The position numbers and the translations under genes were made by a program. A DNA stretch of 64,000 bases from Pycnococcus provasolii (Eukaryota > Chlorophyta > Pseudoscourfieldiophyceae > Pseudoscourfieldiales), in the NCBI GenBank assembly GCA_049487715.1, contig CP150547.1:682001-746000 (forward strand), in the 5' to 3' direction. The notes beneath the pieces are model-generated. The model had not been told where the DNA came from. It did not search any database and saw nothing but the letters and a program-made list of their open reading frames with translations. Shown here piece by piece: positions 1-9,526 of the stretch (positions are counted from its first letter, which is position 1; the number at the start of each line of letters is the position of its first letter).

Positions 1-941
1 TCGGCGAGTGCCGCGGTGGCAGTTTCTGCGTCATCCGTGGCGACGAAGACTGCGTTGAAGCCATAATCGCGCACCAGTTCCTTCACGTGCGCTGCGTAAT
101 CTGGCCATGAAAAACACTTGCGATTGTTGCGTTTGTCCACGCATGCGTCACCACGGCGCACGTGAACGCCAATAGCTTGCGCTTGCTCCGGCCAGCCTGC
201 GGAGGACAGCACGCTAGAGGCTCTCTGCACGAGCTCGGCATTTGGGCGCCAGACATGTGCGATCATCTGCGAGCTCCACCACAAATCGCCGCGCGAGCGA
301 AAGTTGCCTGGAATGTAAAGTCCTATGGGTGCGGGCTCAGCCTCACGTCCGTGCAGTCGAGGCTGAGCCTTGGCCGTTGACGACGCGCCACCGCGCCCTC
401 TGCGCCTCGAGGACGAGCGTCGTTTCGACGACAACTCGCCTGCCGCTGCTGCTCCCCCTCCTCCTTTGTGCGGTGAGCACGTCGAGAAAGGCTCGAGAAA
501 GCACTGGAACGTGTACTGGCACGTCTTGCCTGCGAATCCAGGTAGCGACATCGCGCTTGCATCCATTGCTCGTTTGGTGTGCACGGCGTAGTCGAGAGCG
601 TGCGCGACACCAAGCAGGTTGCTGCCGAACCCGTTGCGTGGTACCTTTGTGGCGTGTAGTTTCGAAGGCTTACACCTTCCGTCGTTTGGGAACTGCGTGT
701 TTCTGACAAGATTTTCCACCGCCTTCGCGTCGTCGCGTTCTCTTGCGCACGGCCTTAGCATATCCTTCGGTGGTTTGTAGACGGGCACGTGTCTGATTGG
801 CTTGCACTCGGTGTTTGTTTTTCCGACGACAGCGAGCACATCTGTGTTGCAAGCTGCGTCGGCTTCAATCTGCGTGCATGAAGACGCGGAGCAAAGTTGC
901 AAAGCCGCTGCTAATAGCAAAGTTAAGATAAAGACACGCAT
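1..941 (-). CDS. Alpha-1,6-fucosyltransferase-like protein (GT23-like), 3' part beyond window
   Basis: An open minus-strand frame runs from an ATG at 939-941 to the window edge with no stop (at least 313 codons), so the C-terminus is missing. Residues 1-20 are a hydrophobic signal peptide or signal anchor, which points to the secretory pathway. Residues 258-265 read GVHVRRGD and 298-304 read VFVATDD. These match the donor-site HVRR(T/G)D motif and the following ATDD strand of FUT8-type fucosyltransferases, which transfer fucose from GDP-fucose to glycans. An upstream stretch (GFGSNLLGVAHALDYA) resembles the start of the FUT8 catalytic fold. A low-complexity Gly/Arg/Ser insert lies near residue 190. 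The family call is from motif memory; the acceptor is unknown. It is divergent to MSH1 across about 1.1 kb. Confidence 0.65.
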   Translation of the reverse strand, partial: MRVFILTLLLAAALQLCSASSCTQIEADAACNTDVLAVVGKTNTECKPIRHVPVYKPPKDMLRPCARERDDAKAVENLVRNTQFPNDGRCKPSKLHATKVPRNGFGSNLLGVAHALDYAVHTKRAMDASAMSLPGFAGKTCQYTFQCFLEPFSTCSPHKGGGGAAAAGELSSKRRSSSRRRGRGGASSTAKAQPRLHGREAEPAPIGLYIPGNFRSRGDLWWSSQMIAHVWRPNAELVQRASSVLSSAGWPEQAQAIGVHVRRGDACVDKRNNRKCFSWPDYAAHVKELVRDYGFNAVFVATDDAETATAALA

Positions 942-1123
942 GAAAAACACCAAAAAAAAGCGGCGGCCACGATGACGAGCGACGGCGGCCACCGAAAATC
1001 AGGCCTGGCGTGTGTGTGATATATTTGGTATCGGATCGGTCGGAAATATAAGAACTAAGGTTAATAATGCCGAAACCACTTTGCCTTGCAAAAAGGGGCG
1101 GCCAAAGAAAGAGTTACCTTAGA

Positions 1124-1145
1124 TGGATTAGGGTTAGGGTTACAC
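1124..1145 (+). repeat. Left copy of telomere-like direct repeat flanking the inverted repeat
   Basis: The core GGATTAGGGTTAGGGTTAC lies just outside the left arm. The same 22-bp string, in the same orientation, abuts the right arm at 1890-1911. It contains two and a half TTAGGG units. Confidence 0.7.
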
Positions 1146-1159
1146 CTCGCCCCCGGGGG

Positions 1160-1890
1160 ATAAGCCTTGTCGACAGAAAAATAAGGTCGCGTTGGTTTCG
1201 GGTCTATTTTCCGGTTGCATTCCCCACTCAAATTCCCCCCGATCCGGCGACCCCCCCCCCATGCGAAAATCAGAAAACAACGAGGGAAAAAGACCGGCAT
1301 TCCCCCAAAGCCTGATAATTTTCCCTTCATAACGGCGATCCCCGTTATAAATTAATGGCGCCGCGGCCGTCAGCGTGCGTGCGTTCTATCAACGCACTCT
1401 ATGGGCTATTGAAGAGGACACATTGGGCAGCCACCTGCGAGAAACCCCGTCTTTATCCGACCTGAAACGGACATGTATTCGTTGATCTCCGTATTATGCC
1501 GTATAACGGGAAATTTGGTCGGGGGAAAGGGAGTTTTGATCAGATCCCGACCAAATTTATGGTTATACGGCCATTATGCAAAACGTCGATAACTTCTCCG
1601 TTTCAGGTCAAAACAAGAATTGGTTTGTGACTGACAGTAGCTCTATGTGTGCTGTTCAATAGCCCATAGAGTGCGTTGATAGAACGCACGCACGCTGACG
1701 GCCGCGGCGCCATTAATTTATAACGGGGATCGCCGTTATGAAGGGAAAATTATCAGGCTTTGGGGGAATGCCGGTCTTTTTCCCTCGTTGTTTTCTGATT
1801 TTCACATGGGGGGAAGATGAGTGGGGAATGCGATGGGGAAATAGACCCGCGACCTTATTTCCAAAATCGGGCTTCGTCGACAAGGCTTAT
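1160..1890. repeat. Large inverted repeat (near-palindrome, MITE/fold-back-like)
   Basis: The left arm 1160-1413 and right arm 1655-1890 are reverse complements. The inner 149 nt (1265-1413 against 1655-1803) match with no difference that I can see; the outer ~100 nt share blocks but have indels. The 241-nt loop itself contains shorter inverted pieces: GACCTGAAACGG near 1459 against CCGTTTCAGGTC near 1600, and AAATTTGGTCGGG near 1521 against its complement near 1545. The whole locus can therefore fold on itself. There is no transposase ORF, so it is best read as a non-autonomous fold-back or MITE-like element. A transcript across it would form a long hairpin RNA. Confidence 0.8.
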
Positions 1891-1911
1891 GGATTAGGGT
1901 TAGGGTTACAC
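1890..1911 (+). repeat. Right copy of telomere-like direct repeat flanking the inverted repeat
   Basis: This is identical over 22 bp to 1124-1145 and directly adjoins the end of the right arm. It could be a target-site duplication of an insertion into a TTAGGG tract, or simply two independent telomere-like tracts, which are common in this window. Confidence 0.7.
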
Positions 1912-2079
1912 GTGCCCCTTCCTCCTCCTCGCCGCTTTTTTCCCCTCCTTCCTTCGCGCTGGGACCCTCGTGATATTTTCCATAATTATTGGCTTGTCAT
2001 TTTCCAACTCCATAGTTCTTAGAAGGGTGCGCGATCCAGGGCTGTGCGTGCGTGTATATACATACTCTCTGTGTATCGG

Positions 2080-5000
2080 ATGACGCCTCTCTCCTCCGCC
2101 TCTCTCAGAGGTGGAGTGAAAGCATCATCTCCGTGGCGCATTCACATTCACGTGTCGTCCTCTTGTGTGCCTCCTAAGTCTCGTGGTGGTGGGGTCGCAG
2201 GGTGGAGTATCATCGATCGCGTATCTACTAGTACGAGTACTGTGGTGTGCCGACGATGGAGGTCGTGCCTGCCCGCGATGGAGGCGGCGGAGAAAGCACA
2301 AAGTCGGCTAGCAAACGGAACCACTCAGGCTGCACGCAGGGACAGTAGTAGTGAGGATTACAACGCTCCTCCAGGTCTCGGGGGAAAGAGAGATAGCCAC
2401 AAGTACTGGACGAAGGTGCTCGAAAAAGTACAGAAACCGTCGGCACGCCAAATGATGCAAAACATCAACTACGGGGACATCATGGGCGTGAATACGAGCG
2501 CCAAGGGCATCTCCACGGAGAAAAATAGTCTGTACACATTCGCGTGCAATGTGAAGAGGCGACATCCTCGCAAGATCGCCATCGTTCAAGTCGGAGAGTT
2601 CTTCGAAACGTGGGGCACAGATGCCGTGTGTCTCGTCGAGTGGGCAAACCTGAATCCTATGGGACGTGGCGTGCCGCGTGCTGGCTTCCCTCTCGCCAAC
2701 CTCCACCGTACGCTCCGTGACCTGACTTCGCAAGGATTCAAGGCGGTTATATGCGAAGAGCTCCCGAACTCAAACAAAGGCAGTCGTAAGGAGCGAGCTA
2801 TCGTGGACGTGGTGACGCCTGCGAAGCCACTGCGCTCGCACGGACTTGTGGACGAGGATCAGTACGCCGTTGACAGTGGAATGCTAGACATGAAAGCGCC
2901 TCCGCTCGTTGCTGTCGGGAGAACACACTCTGGGTACGTTTATTTATCGGCTGATGTGGAATGTCGCCGCATTAACATCTCGGATCGACTCACGGAGACG
3001 GCGGCGACAAGTCTAATCGAGACACTGGGACATGTGCCGCCGCTCTACGTACATCGCTCGTTCATGGACGACACAAGGCGGTATTATCACAGCAGTCCAC
3101 TAATGCGCATGATCAAAAAAAGTCGCAATAATACCACCCCATGGGAATGGTTTGGCGGCGCAGAAGTGCAGGCTGAACAAATGGCTAAGATTTTAAAAGT
3201 CGAGCTTGAAAAGGAACACGCACTCGGCGGAGTTGGTGGCAAGGATGACGGTGCCCGGATCATGACAACGGCAGACGCCGCACAGGAGTGGGAGATCATA
3301 CCATACGCCGAAACTGTTGATACCACGAAACGTCCAAAGCCGCTGCATGTCTCCACGGCAGAAGCTCTCGGCCTCCTGCGTAATTTGTGGGTTCCTGGAG
3401 ACCAAACCACTGACGGCTCGGGTGGAGCTGGCGTGTCCCCATGTCTTGCACGCAGCATGTTGCGCAAGGAAAATTCTCCTGTCGCGCCACCAGCCCTGTG
3501 CCTCGGCTGGATGAGCAGCATATTGCTTAGACCGCCATCCCAGTCTGCAGCACAAGCCTTGAGAGCGTCTTGCACTGCACTACTGCAAGGTGAAGAAGCA
3601 CTCCCAAACTATGGACCACTGCTCGCATCAAGTCGTGTCGTCCGTCTTCTTCGCGAGGGCGAGGCGCCGCCGTCGATGCTGCGAGACATTGCCGGCGCTT
3701 GCGAGGTCGCCGTGGATGTTGCGCGAATGGGCGCAGGCAGAGACCTGCTACGTGCCGCGCTCGCGGTCGAGGGAGGTTCTCTTGCTGCTGAGGCAGAAAG
3801 AGACTTTGATCGACTGCACGAAAGGTTGGTTGCTGCCTGGGAGGAGGCGCGAAGGAAGATCAATGAGGTTGTTGACATTGACCTCGACGATGAATCCGGA
3901 AGCTTCGGTGGCGGCGACGAAGAGGGCGACGATGAAGGGGTGGCAACTTGCGAGCTGTTTCCGGGCCTCCCTCGAGCATTCAGGGAAATTAATGAGGCGA
4001 GGCTGCAGGGTAAGGTGAAGCGCAACCGGCTTGCTCAGGAGTTCGACGCCGTGGACGAGACACGACGCGCCTATGAGGAGAGAATTCGATCGCGACTGAT
4101 ACCCGTCGCCGCCGCGGCGCTCACATCCGCTGGCACAACCAATCTAAGCGTAGCGGCAATCCGAGCATGTCTTGTCCACGACATCTACAACAATGCAATT
4201 TGGCTCAAGGTTAAGGTTCCCAAGGTTGGTGACATTCGCGCCATGGCCAGGAAACAGCTCGGCGACAAAGTGGAGAATCTCGAGCATCCACGCGATCGCT
4301 TGGGAAAATTTGTGAATGACCGATGGTCCACGGACGAAGTTGAGGAGGCTGCAAGGCAATATCGTGATGCGGTGCGACAGGCTACCGAGTCCATACGCCT
4401 TGAGCTGCGCCACCTCGGCAAAGAGCTCGCAAATACCGCGAGCTCGGAAGTGGCGGCAGCATGCGTGCTCTGTGTCGTCTATCAGAGTCTCGCGATGCAT
4501 GTCGCAGCAGCGAAATCACGCGGTTGGTGCATTCCTCACGTCTCCACGCCGAGCAGCGATAAGCTCCTTGAGGTGGAGGGTATGATTCCGCACTGGATGT
4601 CGCGCGATTCCTCGGCAGTGTCGAATGATGTTGAAATACGACGGGGTGAGGGCGTGATCGTCACGGGACCGAACATGGCGGGTAAGTCCACACTTTCCCG
4701 TAGCATCGCCTCGGCGGCGCTTCTTGCTAGCTGCGGCCTGATGGCTCCCGCTCAGCGTTGCGCCGTTTCGCCAAATCTCAAGAGCGTCGTTCTTCGCCTA
4801 CCTCGCAAGGATGCTCCCAGCGAAGGCCGAAGCGCATTCGCGGTTGAGATGGACGATCTCACCTCGCTGCTCCGCGAGGAGCAAAAGGACACCTTGGTTC
4901 TACTCGACGAACCATTCTCCACCACGGAGTACACCGCTGCGTGTTCGCTTGTCGGCGCGCTGTTGGAGACGTACGCGAACAACGGCGGCGCGCTCATCGC

Positions 5001-5697
5001 AGCCACGCACCTGCACGGTGTACTAAGTCTCGACATGGACCCCTTCCCCAGGCTTTTGCATATGGAAGTGGCCCCAACGGGCGGTGGTGGGCAACTTCGC
5101 CCGACGTGGCGCCTGCGCGATGGCCCGAGCACGCAGTCTCTCGCGCTGCAGGTGGCACGCGACGCTGGAGTGCCCATCGATGTTCTGTCGCGCGCGGCGG
5201 AGCTCGGCTCTTCCACTCCAATGCCAGCACCCATGGACAGTCATGCAATGCTGGCGACTTTGCGTGATGGCGCCGCCGTCAAAGAGTCTCTCGAGTTGAA
5301 TTACCGCGACATGGGGTCGCTAACCCTGTCAGCATCCACTCGCGTGCTGAACGACAACGCCATTGTGCCCAGCGACGAGGCTGATGTATTCGCCTTCCTA
5401 ACTCCGCAGCAGATGCCAAGCACGGCACATTTTGATGGCGACTCCGTCCTCTACGTCTTGCGCGAGACTGACCCCTCTCAATCCGCAGCTCTCTTCTACG
5501 TTGGCGAGACGGATAACTTCCCACAACGTGTTGCCCAGCATCGCAAAAGCCGGTCAGGCCCGGTTGAATTTGCATACATCCGTGTGCCCGAGGGCAGAAG
5601 CCGAGCTCGCGATCTTGAGGGCAGGGCAATACGCGCGCTTGCTGCGGCTGGCTTTCCTCTTTCTTCGAACTACGACGGTCGCATGGGACGTTCTTGA
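2080..5697 (+). CDS. MSH1: Organellar MutS homologue MSH1 with GIY-YIG nuclease domain
   Basis: A 1205-aa protein from the ATG at 2080; the longer frame starts with GTG at 2044. The first ~120 residues are Ser/Arg-rich, as expected for a mitochondrial or plastid presequence. The mismatch-recognition domain starts near residue 165 (QVGEFFETWG, then GVPRAGFPLANL). The ATPase has Walker A GPNMAGKST near residue 863, Walker B LVLLDEPF near 940 and an ATHLHG motif. A C-terminal GIY-YIG nuclease (residues ~1124-1200) keeps LYVL, FYVG, an Arg, LEGRA (catalytic Glu) and SNYDG. This MutS-GIY-YIG fusion is the plant/algal MSH1 hallmark: it suppresses organelle-genome recombination and heteroplasmy. It converges on the next gene with only 66 bp between stops. 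Confidence 0.95.
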   Translation: MTPLSSASLRGGVKASSPWRIHIHVSSSCVPPKSRGGGVAGWSIIDRVSTSTSTVVCRRWRSCLPAMEAAEKAQSRLANGTTQAARRDSSSEDYNAPPGLGGKRDSHKYWTKVLEKVQKPSARQMMQNINYGDIMGVNTSAKGISTEKNSLYTFACNVKRRHPRKIAIVQVGEFFETWGTDAVCLVEWANLNPMGRGVPRAGFPLANLHRTLRDLTSQGFKAVICEELPNSNKGSRKERAIVDVVTPAKPLRSHGLVDEDQYAVDSGMLDMKAPPLVAVGRTHSGYVYLSADVECRRINISDRLTETAATSLIETLGHVPPLYVHRSFMDDTRRYYHSSPLMRMIKKSRNNTTPWEWFGGAEVQAEQMAKILKVELEKEHALGGVGGKDDGARIMTTADAAQEWEIIPYAETVDTTKRPKPLHVSTAEALGLLRNLWVPGDQTTDGSGGAGVSPCLARSMLRKENSPVAPPALCLGWMSSILLRPPSQSAAQALRASCTALLQGEEALPNYGPLLASSRVVRLLREGEAPPSMLRDIAGACEVAVDVARMGAGRDLLRAALAVEGGSLAAEAERDFDRLHERLVAAWEEARRKINEVVDIDLDDESGSFGGGDEEGDDEGVATCELFPGLPRAFREINEARLQGKVKRNRLAQEFDAVDETRRAYEERIRSRLIPVAAAALTSAGTTNLSVAAIRACLVHDIYNNAIWLKVKVPKVGDIRAMARKQLGDKVENLEHPRDRLGKFVNDRWSTDEVEEAARQYRDAVRQATESIRLELRHLGKELANTASSEVAAACVLCVVYQSLAMHVAAAKSRGWCIPHVSTPSSDKLLEVEGMIPHWMSRDSSAVSNDVEIRRGEGVIVTGPNMAGKSTLSRSIASAALLASCGLMAPAQRCAVSPNLKSVVLRLPRKDAPSEGRSAFAVEMDDLTSLLREEQKDTLVLLDEPFSTTEYTAACSLVGALLETYANNGGALIAATHLHGVLSLDMDPFPRLLHMEVAPTGGGGQLRPTWRLRDGPSTQSLALQVARDAGVPIDVLSRAAELGSSTPMPAPMDSHAMLATLRDGAAVKESLELNYRDMGSLTLSASTRVLNDNAIVPSDEADVFAFLTPQQMPSTAHFDGDSVLYVLRETDPSQSAALFYVGETDNFPQRVAQHRKSRSGPVEFAYIRVPEGRSRARDLEGRAIRALAAAGFPLSSNYDGRMGRS

Positions 5698-5763
5698 TTA
5701 CGTAATGATTAATGATATGTATAGTTTTTTTGTTAAAAAACAAGTTGACAATATGTGCGTGAA

Positions 5764-7051
5764 TTATGCCTTCTTTTTGCGTTGCTTGATGCCACTTCCG
5801 CCGCCACTGCCGCTCGCGGTTGCAAAATTTTGCTGCTTCGTGGGAGGTGATGGTGCGGTGAATTCAAAATCGCCCGGATCCTTGCTTCCACGCTTCTTCG
5901 CCTTCGCCTTCGCCTCCTTCGCCTCTTTCGCTTCCCTGGCACGTCTCTTGCGCTCTGGACTCGGTGTTCTAGCAACTGCGATAAGGTTCGCGGTTGGCGT
6001 CGTGCGGCCGCCACTTTCACCTTCCTTGTCACTCACGGCAACACCTGCGCGTTCCCACAAGGTTCTCTTTTTGAAGTACGCGAGCTCCTCGCGTCGCCGT
6101 GCAGCACGACCTAGGAAAAAGCTTCCGATGGCAGCGGCTGCGACGGACGTGACGAGCGGCACCTGCGGTGTTGTGGCAACCCACGTACCCTCGGCCCACG
6201 GCCTTTCGCGGAAGGCCCCCACAGCCACCGCCGCAGCGGCGAGAAGCGACGGAGGCACACCAACCCACATGCCCGGATTTCCCAGGAGCGCGAGGTAGGC
6301 GCACCACACGAGCCCAACTTCTGCCGTGGCGGCGAACGCCCAGAACGAGATGTCGAAGCTTGCGTTGCGCAGCGCCATCATCACTCCGTGCGCTTTTTCG
6401 TTGGGCACGACGGTCAGAACTGCCGAGTCGAGCGCGTGCCAGAACACCTCCGTGGTCGTGCGCCGTCGCAAGCACGAGCAGGAGGAGCGCGAAGGCTGCC
6501 ATAACGATCGCGAGCCCCGTTTCAGCTGTCGGCGGCTTGAGAGGCGGCGGTCCACGCGGCGTGGCTGGCTGCTTTGCCGAACGTGGCTTGCTGGTTGCGG
6601 TGTCCTTGGTCTCTTCCACCTTCATCTGCGCGATAGCTGCAGACTTCTCGACAGAGTCGACAGGCCTGACGGTACCTCCCTTCACTTCCGGGTTCTCGAG
6701 CGGCACCGCGAGAGACGCGGGCCTGCTCTTTGCCTTTTTATTTTCTGAACCTGACGACGTCTCCGCCATTGTCATTTCTGACGCCGCAGGAGTTGGCGCG
6801 GCCTGATTTGGTGGTGGGGGTGCTGCATGCTGATTAAGTGCTGCTGCTGCTGCTGCTGCGGCCTGCTGCTGCGTCTGAGACCCAGGAGGCACCCCAGCCC
6901 CAACTCCAGCTTGTTGGCGTGACGGCGCAGGCACAGGTGGCGGTGGCGGACGGAAAGGTGCACCACCACCCTTACCCTGATTACCCCCTATCGTAGGCGT
7001 GGGAGGATCCTCCTCTGATGGATCCATCGCGGGTCCATCATCAGAGGCCAT
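5764..7051 (-). CDS. Unknown Pro/Gln-rich multi-pass membrane protein with a frame break
   Basis: Two overlapping minus-strand frames form one gene from the ATG at 7051. The N-terminal ~180 residues are low-complexity (poly-Pro, poly-Gln, poly-Ala). The rest has about four hydrophobic segments (AIVMAAFALLLLV, FWAFAATAEVGLVW, SLLAAAAVAVG, SVAAAAIGSFFLG) and a basic tail with REAKEAKEAKAKAKK. The frame changes near 6448-6505. Removing a GT-AG segment of 58 nt (6448-6505) or 28 nt (6448-6475) restores one frame; with the 28-nt removal the product is 419 aa. A single-base assembly error is equally possible. I recognise no family. It is probably in an organelle or endomembrane; no catalytic motif is visible. 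Confidence 0.6.
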
Positions 7052-7526
7052 TGTATACAGTAAGGTGGTTGTAAGTTACCTGTACGGGTACGAGAGAGAA
7101 CGAAAAAGTGGCCGGCCGCGTGTACAATGAATGATTCAACACGGGAAAGCAAAAGGGCAAGCAAAATGGCCGCAAAGGGCCTGCAAGGTTTCACTTTCAA
7201 GGGAAGGCCTTAAGTGGGAGGTTTAAGTGGGTCCCTCGAGGTTAACCAAAACGTTTACCACTACGAGTAGGACTACGAAAAGCGAGGGACCCCGAGTCTA
7301 ACCCCTAATTAAAGGTACATGAATCTCCACGTTTTCACGTCTAACCCCTAACTCCACGTGCCCTACCGTAACCCCTCAAGGTTCTCCCCCAAGGGGCACG
7401 GTCCGCCGCCGCCATTCCATTCAGGTCGCATGTCTCACGAGTTGTTCTTGTTATAAGCTGTGTTTCATTGAATTCGTGTCAGTTAGCTTGCGTGTTATTT
7501 TCTTTCCTTTTCTATAGACCTCATTC
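7052..7526. promoter_or_regulatory. Divergent promoter region with degenerate CCCCTAA motifs
   Basis: The region separates the starts of the membrane-protein gene (minus) and DUS3 (plus). It contains GGCCGGCC at 7112 and repeated TAACCCCTAA-like words between 7285 and 7380, degenerate relatives of the telomere-type repeat. No gene is visible. Confidence 0.45.
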
Positions 7527-9377
7527 ATGATAGGGTTGGATAGGGAGGACGCTCCTCCTCAGGCTCAGGAGGTGGTTAGGGATGGGTCTACAATGGCACA
7601 TACACATACACACCAATCGTCCTCAGTCTTGGGTGTTTCATCCTCCTCGGCATCATCTGTTGTGGCTGAACTCGTCGCTCGGTGTATTGCGCCCATCAAA
7701 CCTGCGTTTTGTTTGACGCCTTCTGAAATACAACTTATCAAAGCAAAGACAAGTGGTAACGGTGACAGTAATAACGATGGCTCAGGAAACAATGCAGCAG
7801 ACGGTGATAATCAGCAACCTGTTGTGCACGAGAAAGAGTCGAGGCGAAAACAAAAGCAGCGAGCTGCGAGGGAAAGGCAAAGGCAAAAGGAGGCTGGGGA
7901 TGCCGAGAAACCTGTCGGACTCAAGGTGGAGCGTAACAGGCCGCACGGTACGCTGCTGTGGGACCTAAGAGGGAACTACTACAGGTTCCACAAGGCGGAC
8001 GAAACTCTTCAGAGCATGGGCATATCGCCCAAGTTTGGATACAAGGATAAACCGCCGTCCAAACAACGGCCACGGGAACCAACCGCAGAAACTGCGACGG
8101 GCGAACACGCACAGGGGCAGGGTGGCGACGACGACGAGGCGCAGGCGAGCAAACGCGCTAAGATAGACGACAACAACACAGTCGCGATTGGCGCCATTGC
8201 AGACGCGTCGCCAAAACAACCTATCGACTTTCACGGGAAGACGTACCTCGCACCGCTGACAACCGTGGGAAATCTGCCGTTCCGAAGACTGTGCAAACGC
8301 CTCGGCGTCGACATCACGTGCTCAGAAATGGCGGTGGCGACGAACATCTTGCAAGGCGTGAAGCAGGAGTGGGCGCTCCTTCGACGCCACCCGGAGGAGG
8401 ATATGTTCGGTGCTCAGATTGCGGGAGGATATGCTGACGCTCTCGCGCGATGCACTGATTTGCTGGTGGAGGAGCTGGGCGACGGCCTCGACTTCATCGA
8501 CGTGAACTGCGGCTGTCCGATCGACCTGATCGTCAACAAGGGTGCGGGTTCGTGCCTTCTGACGCGGCCGAAGAGGCTCGAGCAGATTGCGACGTCGATG
8601 GTGAAGGTGAGCGCAGGTCGAATCCCCATAACGATCAAGCTGCGCATGGGATACCAGGACAACGCTAACGTGGCACACGAGATTGTTCCTCTCGCCAAGG
8701 CTTGGGGCATTTCCGCCGTCACACTGCACGGACGCTCGCGCGCACAGCGATATTCTAGGTGCGCGGACTGGGATTACATTCGAAGGTGCAGCGCGGTGTC
8801 AACAGTCCCACTGGTTGGCAACGGCGACGTTTTCGACTTCGAGGACTACGTTAGCGCTACCGCAGGTTCCGCATCTGTTCAAGCTGGCGGCGATGGCGGC
8901 GATGGCACGTTGGCCGATGCGCCAGTCAGCAGTGTCATGGTGGCGCGCGGTGCCCTTGTCAAGCCTTGGATCTTCACGGAAATCAAGGAGAGGCGACGTT
9001 GGGACATTAGCAGCGGCGAGAGGTTCAACCTTGTCAAGGATTTTGTCAAGTTTGGTTTCGAACATTGGGGTGCAGACGAACGCGGCGTCGAGACGTGCCG
9101 CCGATTCTTATTGGAGTGGCTTAGCTACACGCATCGCTACATTCCGGTAGGCCTGCTCGAGGTGCAGCCGCAGCGTTTGAACTGGCGCCCGCCCGTGTAC
9201 CGCGGCCGCGACGACCTCGAGACGCTTATGTCCAGCGAAAAACCTGAAGATTGGATCGAGCTGGCGACGCGTGCCATTGGCAAGCCGCCTCCTGAAGGTT
9301 TTCGTTTTACGCCGAAGCACAAGAGCAGCAGCTATGAGGGTGGCAAGCACGCTGCTGAGGAGGGTGCGAATGGCTAA
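7527..9377 (+). CDS. DUS3: tRNA-dihydrouridine synthase 3 (DUS3-like)
   Basis: A 616-aa protein. Residues ~1-230 are disordered (Ser-rich, then Lys/Arg/Gln-rich), with no CCCH zinc fingers apparent, unlike human DUS3L. The flavin-dependent DUS TIM barrel begins near residue 240 with YLAPLTTVGNLPFRRLCKRL. It continues through FGAQIAGG and DFIDVNCGCPIDLIVNKGAG, which holds the catalytic Cys, then ITIKLRMG, VTLHGRSRAQRYS and VPLVGNGDVFD. These words are specific to the Dus3 subgroup, which reduces uridine 47 in the variable loop of cytosolic tRNAs with NADPH and FMN. Its 3' end faces that of the SDHAF3-like gene. Confidence 0.93.
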   Translation: MIGLDREDAPPQAQEVVRDGSTMAHTHTHQSSSVLGVSSSSASSVVAELVARCIAPIKPAFCLTPSEIQLIKAKTSGNGDSNNDGSGNNAADGDNQQPVVHEKESRRKQKQRAARERQRQKEAGDAEKPVGLKVERNRPHGTLLWDLRGNYYRFHKADETLQSMGISPKFGYKDKPPSKQRPREPTAETATGEHAQGQGGDDDEAQASKRAKIDDNNTVAIGAIADASPKQPIDFHGKTYLAPLTTVGNLPFRRLCKRLGVDITCSEMAVATNILQGVKQEWALLRRHPEEDMFGAQIAGGYADALARCTDLLVEELGDGLDFIDVNCGCPIDLIVNKGAGSCLLTRPKRLEQIATSMVKVSAGRIPITIKLRMGYQDNANVAHEIVPLAKAWGISAVTLHGRSRAQRYSRCADWDYIRRCSAVSTVPLVGNGDVFDFEDYVSATAGSASVQAGGDGGDGTLADAPVSSVMVARGALVKPWIFTEIKERRRWDISSGERFNLVKDFVKFGFEHWGADERGVETCRRFLLEWLSYTHRYIPVGLLEVQPQRLNWRPPVYRGRDDLETLMSSEKPEDWIELATRAIGKPPPEGFRFTPKHKSSSYEGGKHAAEEGANG

Positions 9378-9526
9378 ATGCGTACGGAAGACTTTGTTGA
9401 CTGTGCCAAATTGTTTTTTGTATTTTCTTCTTGACCACAAAATGATTTGTGACTTATTGTTTTACACCCAGAATTCAACTTTACAGACGCCTAGTAAGCG
9501 GGATTACGCTATTGTTGTGCTCATAT

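Larger units (their letters stand above)
942..2079. promoter_or_regulatory. Divergent intergenic region between the fucosyltransferase-like gene and MSH1
   Basis: This 1.1-kb spacer has no credible gene. It holds the large inverted repeat at 1160-1890 and two copies of a TTAGGG-containing motif at 1124-1145 and 1890-1911. The ORFs that can be drawn here are mirror images in the two arms of the inverted repeat. Confidence 0.6.

Noticed and set aside
1061-2022. Two similar ORFs on opposite strands (1061-1330 minus, 1738-2022 plus)
   Set aside because: They are the same sequence in the two arms of the inverted repeat; no start context or conserved domain.
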